57,346 bases of DNA from positions 1 through 57,346 of IMG/VR virus record IMGVR_UViG_3300032297_000501. One strand, given 5' to 3'. Below the pieces are notes generated by a model. That model worked only from the letters and a program-made list of their open reading frames with translations, was not told the origin of the DNA and made no database searches. Shown here piece after piece: positions 49,956 to 57,346 of the stretch. The position numbers and the translations under genes were made by a program. Source of the DNA: a virus. Every line of letters starts with the position of its first letter. Position 1 is the first letter of the stretch.

Positions 49956-50925
49956 AGATATACAAAAAACAGTACTTGTTACAGGTGGTAGCGGATTCGT
50001 AGGAGGCATGGTATGTCGCTTACTTGTTGCTGCCGGACATAACGTTATTAACATCGATAAAAAGAAGAAAGATATTGACGGTGTAACTCAATATCCGTTT
50101 GATATCGATAATCACCAACTTAAAGGTGTTATTCAATTAACAAGGCCGGACACCATTATGCACTTTGCTGCCGAACATGAAGTTGGCCGTAGCATGATTG
50201 AACCTGGCAAATACTACTGGAACAATGTTGCTAATACCATTGCACTTCTTAATCATGCGGTTGGCGCAGGTGTAAAAAACTTTGTGTTTAGTAGCAGTAG
50301 TAGCGTATATGGTATGATCGATACATTCCCTACTCCAGAGACAACTGACCGCGATCCTGCATCGCCATATGGCAGAACGAAAAAGATGGTAGAAGATATC
50401 CTAATCGACTATTATCGCGCATACGGGCTTAATTTCGCTGCACTACGTTATTTTAATGCCGCAGGGGCCGACCCTGAACTAAAGCATGGTTACACACAAG
50501 AGCCTGCTAGTCATCTTATCCCGATCTTAGCAAGAGCAGCAATTACTGGTGACACAGTCAATGTGTACGGTAATGATTATGTTACTAAGGACGGTACAGC
50601 AGAGCGTGATTATACACACGTTTTTGATATTGCAACTGCACATTTATCTGCTATGCATTATCTAGAAGATGGTGGTACCTCGGGAGCATTTAATATTGGC
50701 GCTGGTACGACATCTAGCGTATTAGAAGTTATTAATACATTTAATCGTGTCAATCAGACTAGCATCGAATATAATATTACTGATCGAAGACCAGGTGACC
50801 CTAAGCAAACATTTGCAGATATCACAAAGGCAAAAAGTTCGTTTGGTTGGGAGCCGGTATATAAATTAGAAGATATTGTTAAACACGCCTATGAATGGGA
50901 AAAGAAAGTACAGAAGGTAAAGTGA
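49948..50925 (+). CDS. galE: UDP-glucose 4-epimerase-like SDR enzyme
   Basis: 325 residues from ATG 49948, with an AGGAGA ribosome binding site (49935-49940); an upstream in-frame start is unlikely. NAD-binding TGGSGFVGG, MHFAAEHEV, the Ser and Tyr-x3-Lys pair in SSSSSVYG and SPYGRTK, and YFNAAGADPE are the GalE blocks. It interconverts UDP-glucose and UDP-galactose (or the N-acetyl forms). Together with the preceding glycosyltransferase it probably forms a small glycosylation unit; overlap is 8 bp. Confidence 0.88.
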   Translation: MAKDIQKTVLVTGGSGFVGGMVCRLLVAAGHNVINIDKKKKDIDGVTQYPFDIDNHQLKGVIQLTRPDTIMHFAAEHEVGRSMIEPGKYYWNNVANTIALLNHAVGAGVKNFVFSSSSSVYGMIDTFPTPETTDRDPASPYGRTKKMVEDILIDYYRAYGLNFAALRYFNAAGADPELKHGYTQEPASHLIPILARAAITGDTVNVYGNDYVTKDGTAERDYTHVFDIATAHLSAMHYLEDGGTSGAFNIGAGTTSSVLEVINTFNRVNQTSIEYNITDRRPGDPKQTFADITKAKSSFGWEPVYKLEDIVKHAYEWEKKVQKVK

Positions 50926-50926
50926 T

Positions 50927-51109
50927 ATGGTAAAAGAAGTTAAAGGTGGTACATTTGCTCAAACTGATATTCCTGTAATCAAGCGAGCAATACAATTATA
51001 CGTTACAGAAATTCAGCGCATCGAAGGATACAGTGATCGTGAACCACATCCTGATCTTAGCATAGCTGCAAATCTTTTACACAGATTAGGACGTATCAGC
51101 GATGCCTAA
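50927..51109 (+). CDS. Small unknown protein
   Basis: 60 residues, helical (VIKRAIQLYVTEIQRIEGYSD and LSIAANLLHRLGRI); could be a small DNA- or protein-binding helix bundle. One base after the galE stop; overlaps the phosphoribosyltransferase by 8 bp. Unrecognised. Confidence 0.62.
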   Translation: MVKEVKGGTFAQTDIPVIKRAIQLYVTEIQRIEGYSDREPHPDLSIAANLLHRLGRISDA

Positions 51110-51566
51110 ATACGAATATTTGTCGCACAAGGATATGGATAGCTACTATGCAGAAGTTATTCGTGCTATGACAGTTGATAAATTTAAACCTGATGTAGTT
51201 TTCGCACCAATGCGCGGAGGGGCCGACTTTGGTATTAAACTAAGCAACTACTATAATATTCCGTTTGAATCAATTCAATGGCAGACACGGGATGGGTCAA
51301 TTAAAGATACAACTCAACTAATTGAGATGTATACAAAATATAATGGAAAAAATATTCTAATTGTTGATGATATCTGTGATAGCGGAGAAACCCTTAAAGG
51401 AATCGAAGCAGCATCTGGATACCGCAGAACTAATATTAGATTTGCAGTTGCTATCGAAAATATCGAATGTGGATTCGCGTGTGATTATTCGTCCAGAGAA
51501 ATTAGTCGCACAGAAGATACACAATGGTTTATTTTTCCTTGGGAAGATTGGTGGCGTAGAAATTGA
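51102..51566 (+). CDS. Phosphoribosyltransferase (type I PRTase, Gpt-like)
   Basis: 154 residues with the PRPP-binding motif ILIVDDICDSGETLKGI (about 85-101) and an N-terminal FAPMRGGADFGIKLSNYY loop. The size fits xanthine/guanine-type phosphoribosyltransferases, which salvage purine bases. With guaC this gives the phage control over guanine nucleotides, which are also the GTP source for the FolE-QueD-QueE branch. The exact base is not readable. Overlaps its upstream neighbour by 8 bp. Confidence 0.82.
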   Translation: MPKYEYLSHKDMDSYYAEVIRAMTVDKFKPDVVFAPMRGGADFGIKLSNYYNIPFESIQWQTRDGSIKDTTQLIEMYTKYNGKNILIVDDICDSGETLKGIEAASGYRRTNIRFAVAIENIECGFACDYSSREISRTEDTQWFIFPWEDWWRRN

Positions 51567-51607
51567 CAAAAAAATGCACAGTAAAACAATACTTTGCCTA
51601 AATAACA

Positions 51608-51636
51608 TTGACAAATAAACAATTTGTCTGTATAAT
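51608..51636 (+). promoter_or_regulatory. Consensus sigma70 promoter for folE
   Basis: TTGACA (51608-51613), 17 bp, TATAAT (51631-51636): a perfect consensus. About 36 bases of leader lead to a TTG start at 51679 with a CGGAG ribosome binding site (51666-51670). Confidence 0.85.
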
Positions 51637-51678
51637 AAAACAAATAGACATCCTCGTCTATAACTCGGAGATTTTAAC

Positions 51679-52491
51679 TTGACACAAAAATTTAAATTAG
51701 ACGCTACTATGACCGGTGATTCACGTACACCGTTTACAGCAGATGAATACAAAAACATAGCTAAGGCAGGTGATGATATGAGCGACAAGGGGTACGAAGA
51801 AGAAAAGTACCTAGGCAATTATCTTCGTGCTAAAATGAAACGTGATAATAAGCGTTTCTGGGCAGGCGATAACATTAGTGATTACGTTACAGAAGAACAA
51901 AAAAATCAGCTTATCGACGAAGCTACAGAAGCATTTGAACTAGTTCTTGATCGATTGCTCATCGATCGTGAAACCGACCCAAACAGTAACGGTACAGCAA
52001 GACGTCTTGCTAAAATGTACTTTAATGAAATTATGGCAGGAAGATATGACCCAGCACCAGACGCAACAGCATTTCCAAATGACTCGCAGGACCGTTACGA
52101 AGGTATGCTTGTTGTTCGCAGTGAGCTTCGCAGTATGTGTAGCCATCATCACCAACCCGTTACTGGCGTTGCTTATATTGGCATTATTGCTGCCGAAAAG
52201 CTCATTGGACTTAGCAAGTACACACGAATCGCACAGTGGTGTGCTAGACGCGGAACTCTCCAGGAGGAACTTGCTAATGACATTGCTCGGGAGATCGAAA
52301 AAGCTACAGGAGCCAAAGACTTAGGTGTTTACATTCAAGCCGTACATGGGTGCTGTGAGAATCGTGGTATTATGGCACATAGTAGTCTAACACAAACAAC
52401 TGTTCTAAAAGGTGCGTTTAAGAATGATCCAGGAACTAAGAAAGAGTTTTTCGATAACATTAAACTACAACAGGAATTTGCGCCACGATGA
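51679..52491 (+). CDS. folE: GTP cyclohydrolase I
   Basis: 270 residues starting at TTG 51679 (CGGAG ribosome binding site 8 bp upstream). GTP cyclohydrolase I opens GTP to 7,8-dihydroneopterin triphosphate, the common first step of folate and 7-deazaguanine synthesis. The zinc ligands are Cys154 and His157 (SMCSHHHQP) and Cys225 (AVHGCCENRG); KLIGLSKYTRIAQWCARR is the family core. The N-terminal 45 residues are an extension. With queE and dpdA in the same region its role is probably preQ0 precursor supply rather than folate. Confidence 0.93.
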   Translation: MTQKFKLDATMTGDSRTPFTADEYKNIAKAGDDMSDKGYEEEKYLGNYLRAKMKRDNKRFWAGDNISDYVTEEQKNQLIDEATEAFELVLDRLLIDRETDPNSNGTARRLAKMYFNEIMAGRYDPAPDATAFPNDSQDRYEGMLVVRSELRSMCSHHHQPVTGVAYIGIIAAEKLIGLSKYTRIAQWCARRGTLQEELANDIAREIEKATGAKDLGVYIQAVHGCCENRGIMAHSSLTQTTVLKGAFKNDPGTKKEFFDNIKLQQEFAPR

Positions 52492-52718
52492 CAATGTATA
52501 AATCATATGACCGCATAGCTATTGTTGAATGTATTGATAATAACAAAACAGTTCAAGCAGATGTAATAACATTTGTTGAGGGTAAGTATCTAACAGTTTC
52601 TTTGAATACAGTTAAAGTTAATCTTCAATATAACAGCAAGTACAATAATTACATTGGTGCAATGGGCGGATTAGAATTCCAAAGCACAGGACCAAAGATA
52701 TTGGGGCATCATCGATGA
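52488..52718 (+). CDS. Small unknown protein
   Basis: 76 residues, beta-rich (DRIAIVECIDNNKTVQADVITF then KYLTVSLNTVKVNLQYNSK), coupled to folE by an ATGA overlap and to the next gene by another. Could be a small binding or regulatory protein; unrecognised. Confidence 0.66.
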   Translation: MTMYKSYDRIAIVECIDNNKTVQADVITFVEGKYLTVSLNTVKVNLQYNSKYNNYIGAMGGLEFQSTGPKILGHHR

Positions 52719-53254
52719 TTAAAACTAAAGGGCCTCGCAATATTCATGTTATTGCAAGAAATAGTGTTCCCGTATCAGACATTTGTGATTGTGTTGCTGA
52801 ACACAAGACATTGGAGTGGATTACAAACAGATACCTCATTTCTGAAGATGAAGTGTTTGAGTGTTTAGATACATACGTTGATCTGTTTGAAAAGAAGCCG
52901 TACATGCTTAAACTAAGTTGTATTGCTGATCCAAAAGGTTCTGACATTTATGGAATAGAAACTTCAGAAATCAATGATAAGATGTATTTTAGCATTTTAA
53001 CATATGGTAGACTGTTTTTTGATATTAAATCATTACAAGAGATGTTTACATATGCTCTTAACCTAGTTATTATTGAAGCTATACTTGATCTTAAAGAAAA
53101 TATTGTAGTTGACGAAGATAGTATGCATGGTGTAGTATTAAATGCATTTAAGCAGAGCTACGGTGATGTTGACCAAACAAATATTGATCATGTTTTAACA
53201 CAGCTAGATCATAACGCACTTATGAGAATGATGAAAAATGGAAAAACCAATTAA
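52715..53254 (+). CDS. Unknown protein with DUF433-like N-terminal region
   Basis: 179 residues. The N-terminal 55 residues (HVIARNSVPVSDICDCVAEHKTLEWITNRYLISEDEVFECLDTYVDL) resemble the DUF433/VapB-type helix-turn-helix antitoxin-like pattern. The rest is acidic and not recognised. It is coupled by overlap to the genes on both sides (folE operon and queE), so it might regulate or assist that unit; that is inference. Confidence 0.62.
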   Translation: MIKTKGPRNIHVIARNSVPVSDICDCVAEHKTLEWITNRYLISEDEVFECLDTYVDLFEKKPYMLKLSCIADPKGSDIYGIETSEINDKMYFSILTYGRLFFDIKSLQEMFTYALNLVIIEAILDLKENIVVDEDSMHGVVLNAFKQSYGDVDQTNIDHVLTQLDHNALMRMMKNGKTN

Positions 53255-54128
53255 ATATAGCGAACTCTTTTACAGCGCACAAGGTGAAGGGAAATACGTA
53301 GGTATACCTAGTCTTTGGTTACGTTTCTTTCTTTGCAATCTTCAGTGTAATGGATTCGGCCAATGCAACCCAACTGACCCAAGCACTTACGAGTTGCCTT
53401 ATGAGACTATTGATATCAGTGATATTACTCGTGTAGAGGACTTGCCTGTTTTTGATAAGGGTTGCGATAGCAGTTACACTTGGAGTAAGCGTTATAGTCA
53501 TCTTATTACAGAACGTACTGTAAAAGAAACAGTTGATAATCTAACAGCACTATTACCAAACGGGACCTTTCAACATCCTAAGAGTTCTCAATGGGCACAC
53601 ATGGTGTTTACTGGTGGTGAGCCTATGCTCAAGAAGTCGCAGGAAGGCATTGTTGCTATCCTTAACGAATTTGGCCGTAGAGATAATATGCCTAAAAATA
53701 TCACAATAGAGACCAACGGCACTCAACCAATCACGCCCGAACTAGAACAATTTATTACTGAATACTTTTGGAAGCATGGTGGCGATTGGTATTGGAGTAT
53801 TAGTCCTAAACTCTGGAGTACAGCAGGCGAGAAGCATAAGAGAGCCATACAACCCGAAGTGGTAGCACAGTATGCAAATGTTTCACGTCATGGTCAGTTG
53901 AAGTTTGTTGTCAATGGCAGTAAAGAAAGCTGGCAGGAAGTAGAAGAAAATACTAAGTTATTCCGAGAAGCTGGATGCAACTTCCCTGTGTGGATCATGG
54001 GCGTTGGTGGCACACTCGAAGGCTTAAAGATTACTGAAGCAATGATTGCTGACGAAGCAATTCAACGTGGATACAATTACACAAGTCGAGTACACGTACA
54101 CATTTATGGTAATGCAATTGGAAAGTAA
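53238..54128 (+). CDS. queE: 7-carboxy-7-deazaguanine synthase, variant cysteine spacing
   Basis: 296 residues. Radical SAM enzyme converting 6-carboxy-tetrahydropterin to 7-carboxy-7-deazaguanine. The N-terminus (YSELFYSAQGEGKYVGIPSLWLR), TGGEP and IETNGTQ blocks identify it. The cluster cysteines are unusual: Cys33 and Cys37 (CNLQC) are followed by Gly at the third position, and the third cysteine appears to be Cys76 in GCDSSYTW after an insert of about 35 residues. Similar insertions exist in some QueE proteins. It starts inside the preceding gene. Confidence 0.88.
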   Translation: MEKPIKYSELFYSAQGEGKYVGIPSLWLRFFLCNLQCNGFGQCNPTDPSTYELPYETIDISDITRVEDLPVFDKGCDSSYTWSKRYSHLITERTVKETVDNLTALLPNGTFQHPKSSQWAHMVFTGGEPMLKKSQEGIVAILNEFGRRDNMPKNITIETNGTQPITPELEQFITEYFWKHGGDWYWSISPKLWSTAGEKHKRAIQPEVVAQYANVSRHGQLKFVVNGSKESWQEVEENTKLFREAGCNFPVWIMGVGGTLEGLKITEAMIADEAIQRGYNYTSRVHVHIYGNAIGK

Positions 54129-54693
54129 AAAATTTCTTGTTGTAGATAATATATTTTCAGATAAGGTTTTAAAAATCTTAGAACCTTATGCTAAATTATT
54201 GCCTACTGATAAAAGTAGTTACAGTGCATGGCCAGATAAGTCTACTAACAATAAAACTGCACCTGAGTGTTTTACTTGCGATATAACAGGAAAAGATAGA
54301 TTATTGATAATCGAAGAGTTATATAATAATCCTATCCTTCCTTGTTATCAAAAGAACTGGCTTAAAAGCAGTGACATTGCAATTCAAAAAATACCTATAA
54401 CCGGTTTTATACCTAAACATAGTGATTACTGTTTGTTTAGTCTTACTGTATTTCTTTCAGGTTGCGAAGGGGGAGAATTTTGTTGGTGGGACGAAAACAA
54501 TACTAGTTATTTGATTGAACCTTATATCAATAGAGGAATCATTAATAGTTATTGCGAAAATTTTAGTCGAGGTGCAAGCCATAAAGTATTACCTGTACAA
54601 AGCGGCACAAGATTTACACTTCAACTATTTGTATTTGATAAAGTTTTAAATACTCAACAAGGTGCTATAATAGAGGACGATACAAATGAATAA
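54112..54693 (+). CDS. 2-oxoglutarate/Fe(II)-dependent oxygenase
   Basis: 193 residues from ATG 54112 (alternative ATG 54106), overlapping queE by 17 bp. The iron-binding HxD is His103/Asp105 (PKHSDY), distal His157 (GASHKVLP) and 2OG-binding Arg167 (SGTRFTLQLF), with the typical LSGCEGGEFCWW strand. A substrate is not evident; next to deazaguanine genes it could conceivably hydroxylate a base or a protein. More AT-rich codons than its neighbours. A second clear member of this family in the window is at 40807. Confidence 0.82.
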   Translation: MQLESKKFLVVDNIFSDKVLKILEPYAKLLPTDKSSYSAWPDKSTNNKTAPECFTCDITGKDRLLIIEELYNNPILPCYQKNWLKSSDIAIQKIPITGFIPKHSDYCLFSLTVFLSGCEGGEFCWWDENNTSYLIEPYINRGIINSYCENFSRGASHKVLPVQSGTRFTLQLFVFDKVLNTQQGAIIEDDTNE

Positions 54694-55180
54694 AAAACTA
54701 CCATTTTGGATGCTACCAGCTAGCTGGGGTCTTAAAGGCAAAACACGGGCGGTAGCTGAAGCTGAGTACATGTTTGAAGGCAAAGAGCTAGAAGAAAAAC
54801 TAGCTGAAATTAATGCTGATACTCCTGAAGATAAGGAAATAGCTGTACTTGCTATTAAACTTAAGCATGAAGAAATTAGTCAAGCGGCACACGATAAAGC
54901 TGTTGCAACTATCCGCAAAGAGCCTTGGGTGAATGTTGTTAAGATGGGAGTAAACCCAACTAATGTTGCGGCTGGATTCTTTGAGTTAGACTGGAATGAT
55001 GAGTTCATTGCTATGCTACATGAAAATGCATATGTAGGTCAGAGCGATGAAGAAGTTGTTAACAAGTGGTTCAATGATGTTTGTCGAACAGTTCTTATCC
55101 AAGAGAAGGCTGACCAGGACTACGGCTTAGAGCAAACGGAGCGTGAAGATGTCGAAATTAGAAGAGACAGCAAGGAATAA
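54686..55180 (+). CDS. Conserved-looking phage protein, unknown
   Basis: 164 residues. The N-terminal PFWMLPASWGLKGKTRAVAEAEY and the charged helical middle are patterns I associate with T4-like marine phage proteins of unknown function. Strongly acidic overall. It overlaps the 2OG gene by 8 bp and, at its end, the small gene before RNase H by 32 bp. It may belong to the replication/transcription group because of its position next to RNase H, but no motif supports this. Confidence 0.7.
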   Translation: MNKKLPFWMLPASWGLKGKTRAVAEAEYMFEGKELEEKLAEINADTPEDKEIAVLAIKLKHEEISQAAHDKAVATIRKEPWVNVVKMGVNPTNVAAGFFELDWNDEFIAMLHENAYVGQSDEEVVNKWFNDVCRTVLIQEKADQDYGLEQTEREDVEIRRDSKE

Positions 55181-55382
55181 ACTGGGCACACTAATGGCCG
55201 CGGTGCAGCCTATTATTGATCAACATATTTTAGAAATGGATACAAAGGAGGTAGATTATATCTTGACAAACTACCGAAAGTATCTTAAAATAAACTTAGA
55301 AAGAGACTTTGAGAAGGCACGAGTTTCTAAACTAACAGCAAGTCCTTTTGACGATATATTGAACGGTGGATTAAATGGCTAA
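55149..55382 (+). CDS. Small protein upstream of RNase H
   Basis: 77 residues from ATG 55149 (a GTG at 55143 is a poorer choice). Helical (NKLGTLMAAVQPIIDQHILEM; TNYRKYLKINLERDFEKA) with an acidic-hydrophobic SPFDDIL near the end. In T4 the late-transcription co-activator gene 33 lies near RNase H, so position makes gp33 a candidate, but nothing in the sequence proves it. Overlaps both neighbours. Confidence 0.62.
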   Translation: MSKLEETARNKLGTLMAAVQPIIDQHILEMDTKEVDYILTNYRKYLKINLERDFEKARVSKLTASPFDDILNGGLNG

Positions 55383-56385
55383 TTATATTCTAGTAGACAG
55401 TCTAAACATGTTTTTTCGTGCAAAGCACGTGGGTGGCGGTAAGGACATTGACATGCGTGTAGGCATGGCTATGCATATCATGTTTAACAGTGTACGCAAG
55501 GCATGGCGCGACTTTAATGGTGACCATGTTGTGTTCTGTTTAGAAGGTCGTAGCTGGCGCAAAGACTTTTATCCTCCGTACAAAGCTAATCGCAAAGTTC
55601 TTGCAGACAAGAGAACACCACGCGAAATTGAAGACGACGAACTCTTCTTTGAAGCATATGATAATATGGTTAATTTCTTTAACGACAAGACTAATTGCAG
55701 TGTTATTCGATGCCCTAATGCTGAAGCAGATGATCTTATTGCTACTTGGATTCAAACTCATCCAGACGATAATCATATTATCGTTAGCACAGACAGTGAC
55801 TTCTACCAGTTACTAGCTAACAACGTGAAGCAGTATAACGGTACTACAGAACAGATTGTTAGCTTAGACGGGTTCTTTGATGCTAAGACTGGCAAACAGG
55901 TTGTAGATAAGAAAACAGGTAAGCCTAAGGTAGTTGAAGATCCTGCGTTTATCCTTTTTGAGAAGTGTGTACGTGGTGATCCCACTGACAATGTGTTTAG
56001 TGCTTTTCCTGGTGCGCGACTAAAGGGCAGTAAGAACAAGACTGGTATCACTGAAGCATACGAAGATCGCGAACGTGGCGGATATAATTTTAACAACTTC
56101 ATGCTACAGCGTTGGGTTGACCACGAAGAAGTTGAACACCGTGTACGTGATGATTTTGATCGTAATCGTGTGCTCATTGATCTTACTGCACAGCCCGACG
56201 ACATTAAAGACGCTTGTCGCGCAGTTGTACGTGATGCAGTTAACAAACCGCATGTTGGACAAGTTGGTATTCATTTTATGAAATTCTGTTCTAAATGGAA
56301 TATGCAGCGACTAAGCGATAGTGCAGGTGACTTTGCTGAAATTCTAGGTAAAGGAATTACTGAAAGCAAAATGGTCGAAGCTTAA
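55375..56385 (+). CDS. rnh: RNase H / 5'-3' exonuclease (T4 Rnh, FEN-1 family)
   Basis: 336 residues. The N-terminal DSLNMFFRAKHV, the basic-patch region EGRSWRKDFYPPYKANRK, the acidic metal-site block CPNAEADDLIATW and IVSTDSDFYQLL are the FEN-1/T4 RNase H motifs; GDPTDNVF is the second metal region. It removes RNA primers from lagging-strand fragments. T4 RNase H is 305 residues; the extra length is an insert near 180-200 (DAKTGKQVVDKKTGKPKVV). Overlaps its upstream neighbour by 8 bp. Confidence 0.92.
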   Translation: MANYILVDSLNMFFRAKHVGGGKDIDMRVGMAMHIMFNSVRKAWRDFNGDHVVFCLEGRSWRKDFYPPYKANRKVLADKRTPREIEDDELFFEAYDNMVNFFNDKTNCSVIRCPNAEADDLIATWIQTHPDDNHIIVSTDSDFYQLLANNVKQYNGTTEQIVSLDGFFDAKTGKQVVDKKTGKPKVVEDPAFILFEKCVRGDPTDNVFSAFPGARLKGSKNKTGITEAYEDRERGGYNFNNFMLQRWVDHEEVEHRVRDDFDRNRVLIDLTAQPDDIKDACRAVVRDAVNKPHVGQVGIHFMKFCSKWNMQRLSDSAGDFAEILGKGITESKMVEA

Positions 56386-56387
56386 GA

Positions 56388-57346
56388 ATGAAAATTAATC
56401 GCTATAATCAAGCTCTGTCAGCATTTGATAGTTGCATTTGTGATGCAGTACAGCTTGCTTCTAACGAATATAAAAATTTAGGAATCATAAATTGGTGGTG
56501 GACATCTGAAGAAGAAGCGCAACTAGAAAATTTAAAAAAGTTTGTTGAGTCACAGGATATATGTTTCTTTATTAGCGAAGAAATTTTCGATCGACATCGC
56601 AGTACTGATATTAACAAAGTATTTGAACTTCTTAATTCATATAATGTTTATTATATTTTGTTTTCTCGTGACCTAACATTAAAAATTCAACCAAATCCAA
56701 GTAAGACTTTTTGTAATCCATGGTTTTTTAAATCTCCTATATATGTACCTTCTAGCTTTACACCAGATCTGGATTATATCGAAAAAGCGTATGCTTTTAA
56801 TTTAATGTTAGGATCTAAAAAGTCGTATAGAACGTTATCATATAAAGTATTAAAAGACAACAAGGATATATATTCTAAATATGTAGGTCATCCTGATTTT
56901 AAATTTGACAGTGTACCTAATTTAGATGAAAGAGAAGTTTACGCTGATCTAATTTCACAAGATGTGGTGCAACATAAATTAAATACAATGAACTTTATTG
57001 AAAAAGGTGATTGTAAGTATCCAATATCGCATGTTATACCAGAAAAAATTTATGCTAACACACATTTTGACATTGTAACAGAAACTTTTGTAAAACAACA
57101 AAATATGTTTATCACAGAAAAAACAGCTAAACCATTAGCTACCGGTAGATTTTTTTGTTGGTTCAATTCAAATAATGTTATAAACTATCTAAGCCAGTTT
57201 GGATTTGACTTTACACATTATGAAGCAGAGTACGACAAAACGTACAATGATGTTGATCGATTAAATGCAATGTTAGAAGTAGTAGAGGAAATTTCTAACA
57301 ATCCTCTTTACATAAAAAATATTTACGAAAAATCAAAGAACGCACG
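56388..57346 (+). CDS. Unknown protein cut by the right edge (glycosyltransferase-like C-terminal motif)
   Basis: Starts with ATG 56388 two bases after the rnh stop and runs open to the last base (at least 319 residues); the stop lies outside. A late block HFDIVTETFVKQQNMFITEKTAKPLATGRFF resembles the VTET...ITEKTxKPL signature seen in phage and bacterial glycosyltransferase-like proteins of the GT10/exostosin type, but the catalytic residues cannot be confirmed. AT-rich codons. Confidence 0.6.
   Translation, partial: MKINRYNQALSAFDSCICDAVQLASNEYKNLGIINWWWTSEEEAQLENLKKFVESQDICFFISEEIFDRHRSTDINKVFELLNSYNVYYILFSRDLTLKIQPNPSKTFCNPWFFKSPIYVPSSFTPDLDYIEKAYAFNLMLGSKKSYRTLSYKVLKDNKDIYSKYVGHPDFKFDSVPNLDEREVYADLISQDVVQHKLNTMNFIEKGDCKYPISHVIPEKIYANTHFDIVTETFVKQQNMFITEKTAKPLATGRFFCWFNSNNVINYLSQFGFDFTHYEAEYDKTYNDVDRLNAMLEVVEEISNNPLYIKNIYEKSKNA

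Noticed and set aside
51563-51568. A second TTGACA upstream of folE
   Set aside because: No good -10 box 16-18 bp downstream; the consensus promoter at 51608-51636 is the better candidate.
1-57346. tRNA genes
   Set aside because: No cloverleaf with conserved T-loop (GGTTCGAATCC-type) was recognised in the intergenic gaps; all gaps are under 300 bases.

Overview
The window is a contiguous, AT-rich, tightly packed piece of a lytic T4-like (myovirus) phage genome. T4-type replication genes are present: family B DNA polymerase, sliding clamp, clamp-loader ATPase, RNase H/FEN nuclease and a DsbA-like protein. So are long tail-fibre genes, an Rz/Rz1-like spanin pair, PhoH and a GroES-like co-chaperonin. 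Nearly all genes lie on the plus strand with ATGA/TAATG overlaps; only phoH and one orphan gene are on the minus strand. No terminase, portal, capsid or tRNA genes were seen, so the structural core must lie outside. The gene content resembles marine T4-like phages. A SAR11-like or other alphaproteobacterial host is an inference, resting mainly on the plcP-agt pair, not a demonstrated fact.

Layout: (1) 1-7.1 kb: guaC (cut by the window edge), nadE, an EF-hand membrane protein, a phosphomannomutase-like HAD enzyme, sufE-like, clpP, an A-type Fe-S carrier and unknown genes. (2) 7.1-9.2 kb: a DnaE-like fragment, small virion-like proteins, GroES-like, a small membrane protein. (3) 9.2-11.7 kb: three overlapping genes, UDP-glucose dehydrogenase, PlcP-type metallophosphoesterase and Agt-type glycosyltransferase. 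(4) 11.7-18.7 kb: two paralogous radical SAM proteins around the clamp loader, phoH, ParB-like and GIY-YIG-like proteins. (5) 18.7-25.2 kb: late genes, spanins, Nfu, a J-domain protein, ClpA. (6) 25.2-35.2 kb: tail fibres, ended by a strong terminator. (7) 35.2-41.3 kb: small genes, a second HAD protein, an EF-hand membrane protein, another fibre, DsbA-like, a 2OG oxygenase. (8) 41.4-57.3 kb: polymerase, clamp, a 7-deazaguanine gene set (dpdA-like, queD-like, folE, queE), BI-1 protein, sugar enzymes, phosphoribosyltransferase, RNase H and a gene cut by the right edge.

Two promoter classes can be read directly. Near-perfect sigma70 promoters (TTGAC[A/T], 16-17 bp, TATAAT-like) precede metabolic and replication genes, several so close to the ATG that the mRNA would be leaderless or nearly so. 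T4 late-type boxes (GATAAATA or TATAAATA) precede fibre and membrane-protein genes.

The most striking system is ugd-plcP-agt. As read here it could convert host phospholipid to diacylglycerol and then to a sugar (glucuronosyl) glycolipid, the same remodelling that phosphate-starved marine alphaproteobacteria perform, releasing phosphate for phage DNA synthesis. Other candidate modules are a phage ClpAP protease with matching docking loop, a three-part Fe-S assembly set, and a deazaguanine DNA-modification pathway that lacks only QueC in this window.
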